A model generated the notes under the pieces. It ran no database searches, was not told the origin of the DNA, and saw nothing but the letters and a program-made list of their open reading frames with translations. Both the position numbers and the translations under genes were made by a program. Source: Treponema sp. (GTDB taxonomy: Bacteria > Spirochaetota > Spirochaetia > Treponematales > Breznakiellaceae). From it: a stretch of DNA of 40,367 bases. The stretch is from the NCBI GenBank assembly GCA_009781915.1, contig WQUW01000008.1, positions 1-40,367 on the forward strand. Direction: 5' to 3'. Shown here piece after piece: positions 10,289-18,935 of the stretch. The stretch's first letter is position 1; every line of letters starts with the position of its first letter.

Positions 10289-11716
10289 CTATCCTGATAC
10301 CAGAAGAATGTCTATGTTTGCCACAGCGTTAGTCAGTTCCTTTAGAAACTTCGCCGCCGGCGCACCATCCACCACTTGATGATTAACGGTCAGGCTAAAG
10401 GCGATGCAAGGCTCAAAGCGCACCCCGTTACCGCAACAGCAGTTACAGCCGCAGCCACAGTTACCCGCTTCCTGCGCCGGCAGGGCGGCGGGCTTCATTT
10501 CTATGCCGCACACTCCAAGTATGGCGACTTCCGGCGTGTTAAGTATCGGGGTAAAGCTTGTTACGCCAAAGCTTCCAAGGTTTGTTACCGTAAAGGTTGA
10601 ACCAGAAAGCTCGCCGGGTCTTGCGCTGCCGCTTTGGCAGGCCGCGGCAAGGCGCTTCGCTTCCGAAGAAATTTGCGCAAGCGAAAGCTGGTTGGCGTTT
10701 CGTATAACGGGAACCATAAGGCCGCGGGGAGTATCCACGGCTATGGCAAGATGAATCTGCTCAAACGTCTTAACGGTATCGCCTGTTTTGTGGGCGTTCA
10801 TGTAGGGGAAGCGGGGAAGAGTTCTGGATACGGCAAACAGAACAAGATCGTTTATGGTGATCTTTGAAATCCCGTGTCCTTCGGCGAGCGCCCCCAGCGT
10901 TTTAATGCCGCCGCGTATCTCCTGAATTTTCACGGCTGACGCTGACGCATTAAGTGTGAACTGGGCACTTTCCGACAGGGAATGTAACATACGGTCGGAA
11001 ATGATTTTTCGGATGCCTTTAACGGGTGTCTCGGTAACCGCTCCTTCGCCGGGGGAAGCCGGGGGCCGGGGGCCGGGGGCCGGGGACACAGGGGCCACGC
11101 CCGGCCCGGCGGTCAAGTCCGCCGTGGTTACCCGCCCACCTATGCCCGTGCCTGCCACCGGAACTACCTGTGGCCCGAACACTTTAGCCGCTACAGTCAG
11201 GGGCGGCCTGTTTTCCAGCGCCGCAGCCACGTCCCTTTCAATAATTCTGCCGCCGGGGCCTGTGCCGGATGTGGGCAGCGGCAGGGCTTCTTGCGCCGCC
11301 AGATTCCGCGCCCGCGGGGAGACTCCCGCAGCCGCCCCATGCCCCCGCATCGATGGCGCGTTTTGCGGCGAGGGGATGGATTGGGCTTCCGGCTTAGGGG
11401 AGGAAGGGGCATTTTTGGACGCTTCTTTCCCGCCTTTTTCGCTTCCCTCCCCAAGAGCCGCCTGCCAGTCTTCGCCGGGCGCACCGATTACCGCTATGGG
11501 CCGCAAAACGGGGACATCATCGCCACAAGCGCACAGGAGTTTTAGCACCGTGCCGGCGGCTCCGGCGGGAATCTCGAAGGCGGCCTTGTCGGTCTCCACA
11601 TCGCAGGCCGTGGTTTCCGGCGCTACGGTATCGCCCTCTTTGACCTTCCAGTCCGTGATAATACAGGACTCTACCGTATTCCCCTGACGGGGCATGATGA
11701 GTATGTACGCCATCAT
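10289..11716 (-). CDS. Dihydrolipoamide acyltransferase (E2) with Cys-rich insertion
   Basis: N-terminal lipoyl domain (DVETDKAAFEIPAG), PSBD-like RARNLAAQ...GPGGRIIERDV, catalytic NHQVVDGAPAAKFL. Confidence 0.92.
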   Translation of the reverse strand: MMAYILIMPRQGNTVESCIITDWKVKEGDTVAPETTACDVETDKAAFEIPAGAAGTVLKLLCACGDDVPVLRPIAVIGAPGEDWQAALGEGSEKGGKEASKNAPSSPKPEAQSIPSPQNAPSMRGHGAAAGVSPRARNLAAQEALPLPTSGTGPGGRIIERDVAAALENRPPLTVAAKVFGPQVVPVAGTGIGGRVTTADLTAGPGVAPVSPAPGPRPPASPGEGAVTETPVKGIRKIISDRMLHSLSESAQFTLNASASAVKIQEIRGGIKTLGALAEGHGISKITINDLVLFAVSRTLPRFPYMNAHKTGDTVKTFEQIHLAIAVDTPRGLMVPVIRNANQLSLAQISSEAKRLAAACQSGSARPGELSGSTFTVTNLGSFGVTSFTPILNTPEVAILGVCGIEMKPAALPAQEAGNCGCGCNCCCGNGVRFEPCIAFSLTVNHQVVDGAPAAKFLKELTNAVANIDILLVSG

Positions 11717-11846
11717 TCCTTCCTAATGTGCCTTACAGCATTAACGGTCGTCTATCGCCGCATAGTTTACAAGCTGTCATAATTATAACAGAATGCGGGC
11801 ACATAAATCAATTCACTGGAATTGAAAGATCATATAGCATAAAAGC

Positions 11847-12140
11847 ATGGAAGTTAATGTCCCCAAAAAATACCGTCAGGATATTGAGAATGCCACGCAT
11901 TTGCTCAAAAGTGAAGGCTGTGAATCAGTTTTTCTCTTTGGCTCTTTGGTTACGGGAAAAATACGGGACGACTCCGATATAGATATTGGGATAAAAGGAC
12001 TTCCAGAGGGGAAGCTCCTGCGTTTATTTGGGCAATTGTATTTTGATTTTGAGAACAAAATAAATTTAGTGGATTTTGATTCCGATCCAGATTTTTATAA
12101 AATGCTTGATAGGATTGGAGAGGTTGTTCAAATTGGATGA
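11847..12140 (+). CDS. MNT/MntA-type minimal nucleotidyltransferase (antitoxin-like)
   Basis: GSLVTGKIRDDSDIDIGIKG matches GSxxxGxxxxxSDIDI; about 97 aa. Confidence 0.85.
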   Translation: MEVNVPKKYRQDIENATHLLKSEGCESVFLFGSLVTGKIRDDSDIDIGIKGLPEGKLLRLFGQLYFDFENKINLVDFDSDPDFYKMLDRIGEVVQIG

Positions 12141-12147
12141 GATTTGA

Positions 12148-12228
12148 TGGGGGCCATTAGTAAAAGAAATCGAAGATATTTGGAAAAGAATAAAAACTGA
12201 TTTTGAATATTTCATCGAAAATAACTAA
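12148..12228 (+). pseudogene. 3' remnant of HEPN-domain partner gene
   Basis: Short open segment WGPLVKEIEDIWKRIKTDFEYFIENN* immediately after the MNT gene resembles HEPN C-termini; the rest of the gene is absent. An ATGA overlap start (12137) remains, leading only to MRFDGGH*. Confidence 0.5.
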
Positions 12229-12230
12229 AG

Positions 12231-12314
12231 CCAGCCCCAGCCAAGCGCAATAATACCTTGGCGTGTTAAACCTGCGACCGGGGCGGCCGTACTCATACAT
12301 CGGGACAGTTATCG
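12231..12314. repeat. 84-bp dispersed repeat, copy 1 (second copy 23510-23593)
   Basis: CCAGCCCCAGCCAAGCGCAATAATACCTTGGCGTGTTAAACCTGCGACCGGGGCGGCCGTACTCATACATCGGGACAGTTATCG vs CAACCCCAGCCAGATGCAATAATACTCTGGCGTGTTAAACCTGCGACCGGGGCGGCCGTACTCATACATCAGGACAGCTATCG. Confidence 0.85.
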
Positions 12315-12480
12315 TTTAAGATTGGCGACGGTTTGACAGTCCGAATAAGGGCTTGCGAAGCAAGACCATGGCTGGCAAACTGTGGTGGAAGAAAACTGCA
12401 CAAAGGGCGAATAGCCCAACTGCAGTTTTCTGAAACCCGAGGGCGCGAACAGCGCCCGTAGCGCTAATCGTGTGTTAGGC
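12311..12480 (-). repeat. attC-like site E, minus orientation, 3' core degenerate or exchanged
   Basis: Plus strand ends ...CGCTAATCGTGTGTTAGGC (GCCTAAC on minus). Inner arms AAGATTGGCG / CGCTAATCGT pair; TTGACAG...CTGGCAAACTGTG is shared with site D. Confidence 0.6.
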
Positions 12481-12505
12481 GACGTTTTTTCTGCTACAAT
12501 AATTC

Positions 12506-13844
12506 CTATTCCTCTAATAATTTTTGAGCTTCAGTTTCTGATAAGGTATTAAAACCTTGTAATTTCCTTTCCATTTGTCGTGTCCTTGTACCAGTTTTTT
12601 CAAGCTCTGCACTTGCCTGATCTAATTTTTTCTTTGTAGCATCTAAAATATCACCGAATTTCCCAAATTCAGTTCGTACCGCTCCGAGAACATTCCAAAT
12701 TTCATTTGTCCTTTTTTCAACAGCTAGACTACGAAAACCCATTTGAAGACTATTTAAAAATGCCGATATTGTTGTTGGTCCTGCTATTGTAATTTTATAA
12801 GTATTTTATAATGATTCAAATAAATTAGGTATTCTCAATACTTCGGCATATAACCCCTCAAATGGTAAAAACATTATTGCAAACTCGGTTGTATTGGGTG
12901 GATCTACATACTTTGTATGTATTTCCTTCGCAAAATTTTTAACTTTTGCTTCAAGTTCTTTTTTTGAGCGTTCTAGAAGATTTATATCTCCACTATCATA
13001 AGCCTCCATAAGAGACTCATAGTCTACTGTTGGGAATTTTGAGTCAATAGGTAGCCAAATATTTTTATCAGAATCATGTTTACTTGGTATCTTTATAGCG
13101 AATTCTATATTTTCTCTACTCCCTTCCTTGGTTGCAACATTTTGAGCATATTGATGCGGTGCAAGAAGTTGCTCAAGAATTGCTCCCAGCTGGTATTCTC
13201 CTAAAACTCCTTTTGTTTTAACATTTGACAAGACTTTTTTCAAATCTCCAACTCCATTTGCCAAATTCTGCATCTCACCAAGCCCTTTTTGTACAAGCTC
13301 AAGGCGTTCACTAACAAGTTTAAAAGATTTACCAAGTCTCGTTTCAAGTGTTTTATGTAATTTCTCGTCAACAGTTTCCCGCATTTTTTCTAACTTTGCT
13401 TCATTTCCAGCTTGAATTTCTGCAAGCTTCTTTTCAATAATTTCACGATTTTTTTCAAGTCCATTTGTTACTTGCTTCTCAAAATCAGTAATGCTTTTAG
13501 CTATCTCATCCCTATTTGTTCTTGATGATACAGATACTGAATCTAGGATAGATTTGATTTTATTATCTACCAATCCAGTAAAATTTGTAATTGTTGATGA
13601 TAATTGTTCTGATACTGATTTGAGCGATAATGTTAAATCTCCTCTATATTTGGCCAAATTGACTTCCTAGTTCATTTCGAAAATTTAATTCATTTTCACC
13701 AAGCCGTGAATTAAAATCTGTTAATTTTTTCAAAACATCTTCTTGAGAACCTTATCGACTTTTTCCAAATAAAATAATCATCACAACAAATTGGATAATT
13801 ACTAAAATTATCAATGCGAATTGAAGTGTAAGTCCTAATTCCAT
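12506..13844 (-). pseudogene. rmuC: rmuC (DNA recombination protein RmuC) with multiple interruptions
   Basis: MELGLTLQFALIILVIIQFVVMIILFGKSR*GSQEDVLKKLTDFNSRLGENELNFRNELGSQFG then a frame change, then ORF 12806..13657 (GVLGEYQLGAILEQLLAPHQY...LPIDSKFP), then LFESL*NTYKITIAGPTTISAFLNSLQMGFRSLAVEKR... in 12506..12742. Confidence 0.85.
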
Positions 13845-13924
13845 AATTTCCTCCAATGTTTTTTAGTTATTTATATACCACAAAATACATTTTGTCAATT
13901 ATTTATAATTTCAGAAATAATGTC

Positions 13925-14083
13925 GCCTAACGTTTAAGGTATATGACGTTGGGTGAGCCTAACCGAGGCGAACCCAATGTGGCAGAGTTTTTTGCGTGGG
14001 AACGAGCGCAGCGACTGACCTGGCAAAAAACGTAGCCCAGAGGCGGTGCTTGTCGCCGCCGGAGCATATACCGTGTGTTATGT
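13925..14083 (-). repeat. attC-like site C, minus orientation
   Basis: GCCTAAC...GTTATGT ends; inner arms GGTATATG / CATATACC; central arms ...TTTTTTGCGTGGGA / TGGCAAAAAACG. Lies directly 3' of the minus-strand R-M genes. Confidence 0.65.
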
Positions 14084-14122
14084 GCAATAGGGCTCAAACG
14101 TTTTGTGAATAAAATAATATAA

Positions 14123-16882
14123 TTAATCTTGTGCAGATTTTCTTATTGTATATAAAATATTTAAGTTTTCATATATTATATTTATATTTTTAGGATTAAT
14201 ATTAATGCTTTCTAATATCAACTTATCAAAATCTTTCATCATTTTTGAGTCAACTCTTTCATTTATGGACATAATAGGTTCTTTTAATATATCATTAAAA
14301 TAGTTTTTTATTTTATCTCTATTAATATCGCTGATTATTTCTATTTCTGGTATATATAAACCATTTTTCAGATTTGTTGGACTAAGATCTAAAACAGTTT
14401 CTCCTCTTCCAAAGCCCAATGCTTCAATTTGACTAATTATAATAGTTGAATTAAGTATAGCATGTAAAAGTTCTTTATCAAAAGTCTCTTCTTTCAAAGT
14501 AAAATTAATTAATCTTTGGTTTGTAAAAGCAGGTTCCATAAAACGCTGTATAAATATTTTAGTATCTGGATTCATTGATAATACAAAATTAGCTAAAGTA
14601 TCATCATTCATTTGATACCAAAAATGATCTTTTCTTTTAAGAACATCAACTAATGGTTTTCCTTTCTCATTAACATCATTTTCAAATTTTTCAATCCAAT
14701 CTAATGCACCATTATGCCCCATCTTTTGCAAATCATCTTTAGACGAATCACAGCAAAAAGCAAAATCATCAGTTTCAGCAAAATAAGAAAATTTACCTTT
14801 TGCTGTTTTTAGAACAGGTCGTAAATATTTTTCTTCAATTGTTTCAATTGCATTTATATTTGGAAAAAATAATTTATCCCATCCACGCCTTTCACCACGT
14901 GAAATGTTTAAATATTTATTTACTTTACAGAATTTGTTTATATTATCTGTTAACCATAATACATTGCAAAAGCAAGAATTGAAGCTTAAACCTAATTTAT
15001 CTAATTCCATGGTCATTTTTGTATTATATTGCCTAATAATAATATCTGATGAATGAAAATTTAAGGAAATAATATCAGTTGCTATTTCATCAATATTAGA
15101 GCTCTCATCTAAAATTGTTTTTATTGTAATGAAATTTGTTATTTCATTATCATCAGATATCCTTCTTTTTTTACATATAACTAGATTTGTAACTACTTTT
15201 GTATTTTTAAACCATCTTTCATTCCCAGAAGTGATTACATATTCTATATGATAAAAATTTTGTAATAAATTTCTAAATATTTTTCCAGAATTTGTTGAAA
15301 CCCATGAATTAGATACAATGAAGCCGATATAACCACCATCAATAAGTAAATCATAAAGTAAAAATGGTATATATGCATAAATATCACTTCTTCCATCTAA
15401 TTTCATATCTTTACAAATATTATTATTTTTATAAAAGTTATCAATTTTTGATTTAACATTTGAATTTAATTGAGCAATATCTTCAAATTGTACAAATGGG
15501 AAATTTGAAATTATTGATGAAAATGTTGGAATTTTATAAGTATTTAAATTACCATTTGAGGGATCAACAAATTTAATTTCTTCTCCAACTTCTAATGAGA
15601 AAGCATCATGTGTAAAAATGTGTAATGATTCTGATATTACATCAGAAGAAGAAAATGCAAGTGTTGCAACTTGGATAGGAAATGCAAATTTATCACATGC
15701 CCAAGTTGTCATAATTGTTGATTTTCCGTCAATATTGTATTCACCTTTTATCTCTAGTATTTTTTTAACGATTGTTCCAGTGCCACAAAAAGGATCGATA
15801 GCATGACCATCTTTTTCATTTAATGATAAACGAACTAATAATTCTGCAATATAAGTTGGAGTTGCATATAATCCAGCTGCTTTTTTAATAGATGTTAATA
15901 CTGCTGATTTTATTATTTCACTTAAAACGTCTTTACTTATTTTTGAGAATTCAAAATTGTGCATGTATTTAAAAATGTTGACAAGACGCCTCCAAACTTT
16001 GTCTGGTAAATATTCATCAAAATCAGCCGGACCTAAAACATTCCAATAATCATATTTATTACAAATTTCTTTATAAATATCTAAAGCATTACGAATGGAA
16101 ATATCAGGTTCATGTAGTATTTTATTTTCTGGTAATTTATTATATGCATATAAAATATTTGTGAATATAAATCTATTAAACCATCTCATAATAACACAAA
16201 AAGCTAGTGGTGAATATGGTTCATCATATCCAGGATATTCTAATTTTACAAATCGCCACCATGACTTTATTTCTGAATCAATTTTCTTATTATTTCTGGA
16301 TTGAGTTTTTAAAAAACTAGTAACTTCTGCTTGACAAGAAAAAAATTGATTAATTATTCCATTATCTGAAAATACAATATCGGCAGATACTTCCTTAATT
16401 TTTCCTGTAGTAAAATAATCATTTAGTTTAGATATAATTTCTATAGCACATTTTTTCCATATTTCAGGTCTATTTTGAACATCTGAACGAGATTTAAAAG
16501 GTAAAGACGATATACTAAAATTAAGATCTAGTATGTACTTGTCATTAGATTTATCATATATGTACAAATTGACATCTATTGCATTCCATAGTAAAAAACT
16601 ATTTAACCCCAAATTTTTTGCTTTCAGAGCTGCATTCTCAATAAAATTTTCATTATTTATTGGAGTGTCAGGCATTTTTAGTTCCCATCCCTGTAAAACA
16701 CTACCTGTTGTTTTATCTCCAAATAATAGTACATCAGGAAATAACGTTTGGAAATCCTTAGAAATAGAATACTCGCCACCGGCTCGCTGTATGGGTTTAT
16801 TAATATCCAAAATGCTATTTATAAATGAAATGAGATCAATTGCCCACAAGCGTTCATTATACCGCAATTTTAATTCTTTCAT
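14123..16882 (-). CDS. Type IIG-like restriction/N6-adenine methyltransferase (PD-ExK + methylase + specificity region)
   Basis: N-terminal FPDVLLFGDKTTGSVLQGWELKMPD (PD...ExK); methylase motif I DPFCGTGTIVKKIL; motif IV-like SNFPFVQFED; long C-terminal region with TRD-like character. Confidence 0.8.
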   Translation of the reverse strand: MKELKLRYNERLWAIDLISFINSILDINKPIQRAGGEYSISKDFQTLFPDVLLFGDKTTGSVLQGWELKMPDTPINNENFIENAALKAKNLGLNSFLLWNAIDVNLYIYDKSNDKYILDLNFSISSLPFKSRSDVQNRPEIWKKCAIEIISKLNDYFTTGKIKEVSADIVFSDNGIINQFFSCQAEVTSFLKTQSRNNKKIDSEIKSWWRFVKLEYPGYDEPYSPLAFCVIMRWFNRFIFTNILYAYNKLPENKILHEPDISIRNALDIYKEICNKYDYWNVLGPADFDEYLPDKVWRRLVNIFKYMHNFEFSKISKDVLSEIIKSAVLTSIKKAAGLYATPTYIAELLVRLSLNEKDGHAIDPFCGTGTIVKKILEIKGEYNIDGKSTIMTTWACDKFAFPIQVATLAFSSSDVISESLHIFTHDAFSLEVGEEIKFVDPSNGNLNTYKIPTFSSIISNFPFVQFEDIAQLNSNVKSKIDNFYKNNNICKDMKLDGRSDIYAYIPFLLYDLLIDGGYIGFIVSNSWVSTNSGKIFRNLLQNFYHIEYVITSGNERWFKNTKVVTNLVICKKRRISDDNEITNFITIKTILDESSNIDEIATDIISLNFHSSDIIIRQYNTKMTMELDKLGLSFNSCFCNVLWLTDNINKFCKVNKYLNISRGERRGWDKLFFPNINAIETIEEKYLRPVLKTAKGKFSYFAETDDFAFCCDSSKDDLQKMGHNGALDWIEKFENDVNEKGKPLVDVLKRKDHFWYQMNDDTLANFVLSMNPDTKIFIQRFMEPAFTNQRLINFTLKEETFDKELLHAILNSTIIISQIEALGFGRGETVLDLSPTNLKNGLYIPEIEIISDINRDKIKNYFNDILKEPIMSINERVDSKMMKDFDKLILESININPKNINIIYENLNILYTIRKSAQD

Positions 16883-17741
16883 TCTTTATATATTCCTTGA
16901 TAAATCCTTCGCGTTCTAAGTGTTTGGAAAAAATAAGTTTGTTATCAGAATAAAAAGCATTATGCAGTCTTTCTTTTGTTATTTTAATCAAGTCAATATT
17001 TTCTTCTTTAAACAATCTAGCATCTTGATTTTTCTCTATTCCAATAAAATTCCTTTGTTCTAATACAGCAGAAACCAAAAAAGAACCCGCACCAGAAGTA
17101 TTATCTAATATAACATCTCCAGGATTAGAAAAAGTTCTTATTAAATATCTTCCTAATTCAACAGGTTTTTGCGTTGGATGCCAAACGGTTCCTTCTGCCT
17201 CACTTTCAGGTGTTTTAAAATAAACAATATCATTAGGATATCGAAACCCATCTTTACTTTCTACTAAAACAGGCTGAAAATTTCCATAACTACCTGTATA
17301 CTGATCTTTTCTTATTCCTTTAGAATATGATTTTCCTATACTCATTTGTGGATTATAAACTGGTTGATTTCTATAAAAAATACATATATCTTCATGCTTT
17401 CTTAATGGTTGTTTTTTTGCATTAAGAAAATTAGTTGGTTTAGACTTTTCCCAAACAATTTTATATTTAAAATATTTTTCATTACTTAAAATTAATTTTG
17501 CTGTAAATATTCCTTGAGAAGTTAATACTATTGCACCGTCTTTTTTAACGATACGATTATAACATTCCCATAATTTATCAAGAGGAATTACAGAATCCCA
17601 TTTGTTTTGTGTTGTACCGTAAGGAAGATCACATAAAACCATATCAACGCATGAATCAGGAAGATATTTCATTAGATCTAGGCAATCTTCCTCAAAGACC
17701 TTATTGATATAATCTGTTAATTTCTTGTTTTTCCTTCTCAT
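16857..17741 (-). CDS. Site-specific DNA methyltransferase
   Basis: DMVLCDLPYGTTQNKWDSVIPLDKLW (motif IV DLPYG) and HPTQKPVELGRYLIRTFSNPGDVILDNTSGAGSFLVSAV (motif I). Confidence 0.9.
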   Translation of the reverse strand: MRRKNKKLTDYINKVFEEDCLDLMKYLPDSCVDMVLCDLPYGTTQNKWDSVIPLDKLWECYNRIVKKDGAIVLTSQGIFTAKLILSNEKYFKYKIVWEKSKPTNFLNAKKQPLRKHEDICIFYRNQPVYNPQMSIGKSYSKGIRKDQYTGSYGNFQPVLVESKDGFRYPNDIVYFKTPESEAEGTVWHPTQKPVELGRYLIRTFSNPGDVILDNTSGAGSFLVSAVLEQRNFIGIEKNQDARLFKEENIDLIKITKERLHNAFYSDNKLIFSKHLEREGFIKEYIKNERIKIAV

Positions 17742-17881
17742 TCTTACAATATATCCTTAAAAAGCAATTATACAGTCATGTTTTTATAAAGTCAAGCATA
17801 AAATATGGCATTTTAAATACAGTAAATACATGTTTTTTAATCAAAGGAAATTGTAAATTTAATAAGAATGAGCCCTACTGC

Positions 17882-18053
17882 ACATAACACACGATTAACG
17901 CTTCGCCGCCTGAGGGCGGCTCGGCTTCCGGTTTTGCTAGGTCGGTCGCTACGCTCGCTCCCACGCAAAACCTCCAGCACAGTTTGCCAGCCCTGCAAAC
18001 CTTCGGTTTGCTTATTCGGGCTGTCAAACCGTCGTCAATCTTAAACGTTAAGC
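17882..18053 (+). repeat. attC-like site D, plus orientation (inverted relative to site C)
   Basis: ACATAAC...GTTAAGC; inner arms CGATTAACG / CGTCAATCTT; about 170 bp shared with sites A, B, C and E in part. Confidence 0.62.
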
Positions 18054-18198
18054 GACGTTGGGTTTTCACATATCCACAATTATTTTTTACACACTTATCA
18101 TAAACCAATTTTTCTTTTCTTAAAACCTTTTTTCCATAATAGGTATATTATAACCGCATAATAAAAAAATGTTCTTTCGTTTTTCCCCTCGAAATAAT

Positions 18199-18290
18199 AC
18201 CGCCGAAGGCGGGGCGAGGCCCGTTATACTTTTCCAACTAGCGGCAATGCCGCTTTACATGATTTTGAAAAACCCATGCGCCGAAGGCAC
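18199..18290. repeat. 92-bp structured repeat, copy 1
   Basis: Three small palindromes: CCGCCGAAGGCGG, AGCGGCAATGCCGCT, GCGCCGAAGGCAC; ACTAGCGGC...GCTTTACATGATTTTG shared with copy 2. Confidence 0.75.
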
Positions 18291-18437
18291 ATTATATTAT
18301 TTATTGGCAATAATTACCCAAAAACAAAATTAGAGCATTATGTGCTCCATGGGGAAAACGATTGTCTTATACATTATACCATGCTTTTTTGCCATTTTTA
18401 GGTTTGATATTCCATAAACATTATCTTTTCAATCAAT

Positions 18438-18529
18438 GCCGCCGCAGGCGGGCAAAGCCCAAAATATTTTCCCAACTAGCGGCGAAGCAGCTTTACATGA
18501 TTTTGCAAAAAACTTGCGCCGGAGGCGCA
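18438..18529. repeat. 92-bp structured repeat, copy 2
   Basis: GCCGCCGCAGGCGGGC...CCCAACTAGCGGCGAAGCAGCTTTACATGATTTTGCAAAAAACTTGCGCCGGAGGCGCAC. Confidence 0.75.
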
Positions 18530-18733
18530 CCCGAAATCTCTATTTTATTTTGTTCTAAAAACAAATTTATTCCAATGGAGATATTTGAGAAAATTCTTAT
18601 CCACACAATTAACCAGTAGCCGAAACATACTTGGCCATTAGTTATGGATATATCTTGGAGAATTATATCAACAGAAAATATATTATGTCAATTTTTTTCT
18701 TCCATTTTTCTTCAACATCAAAGTCCCAATGTC

Positions 18734-18906
18734 GCTTAACAGCGAAGGTAACTGACGTTTGGGGCAGGTTATAGGGCTTGCGAAGCAATGTCCCCTGCCC
18801 CAAATGTGGGTAGAGCAAGGCGTGGGAGTAAGCGAAGCGCCCGACCTAGCCTTGCAGAACCCCAAGCCGCCCAAATGGGCGGCGGAGCAGTTACCGTGTG
18901 CTAGGC
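18734..18906 (-). repeat. attC-like site B, minus orientation
   Basis: GCTTAAC...GCTAGGC; inner arms GGTAACTG / CAGTTACC; GACGTTTGGGGCAGG / CCTGCCCCAAATGTGGG internal arm. Lies directly 3' of the 18936-21400 minus-strand genes. Confidence 0.63.
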
Positions 18907-18935
18907 GAAGTAAACCTCATGGAATTAGAATTAGT

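Noticed and set aside
6284-11687. Long plus-strand ORFs (6284-6925, 7772-8833, 9304-9918, 9347-10030, 10956-11687)
   Set aside because: Opposite strongly supported E1/E3/E2 genes in GC-rich DNA; composition typical of antisense shadows.
1600-18906. CRISPR array interpretation of the dispersed repeats
   Set aside because: Repeats are about 160-175 bp, far apart, in mixed orientation, with genes between them; no short regular repeat-spacer pattern and no cas genes.
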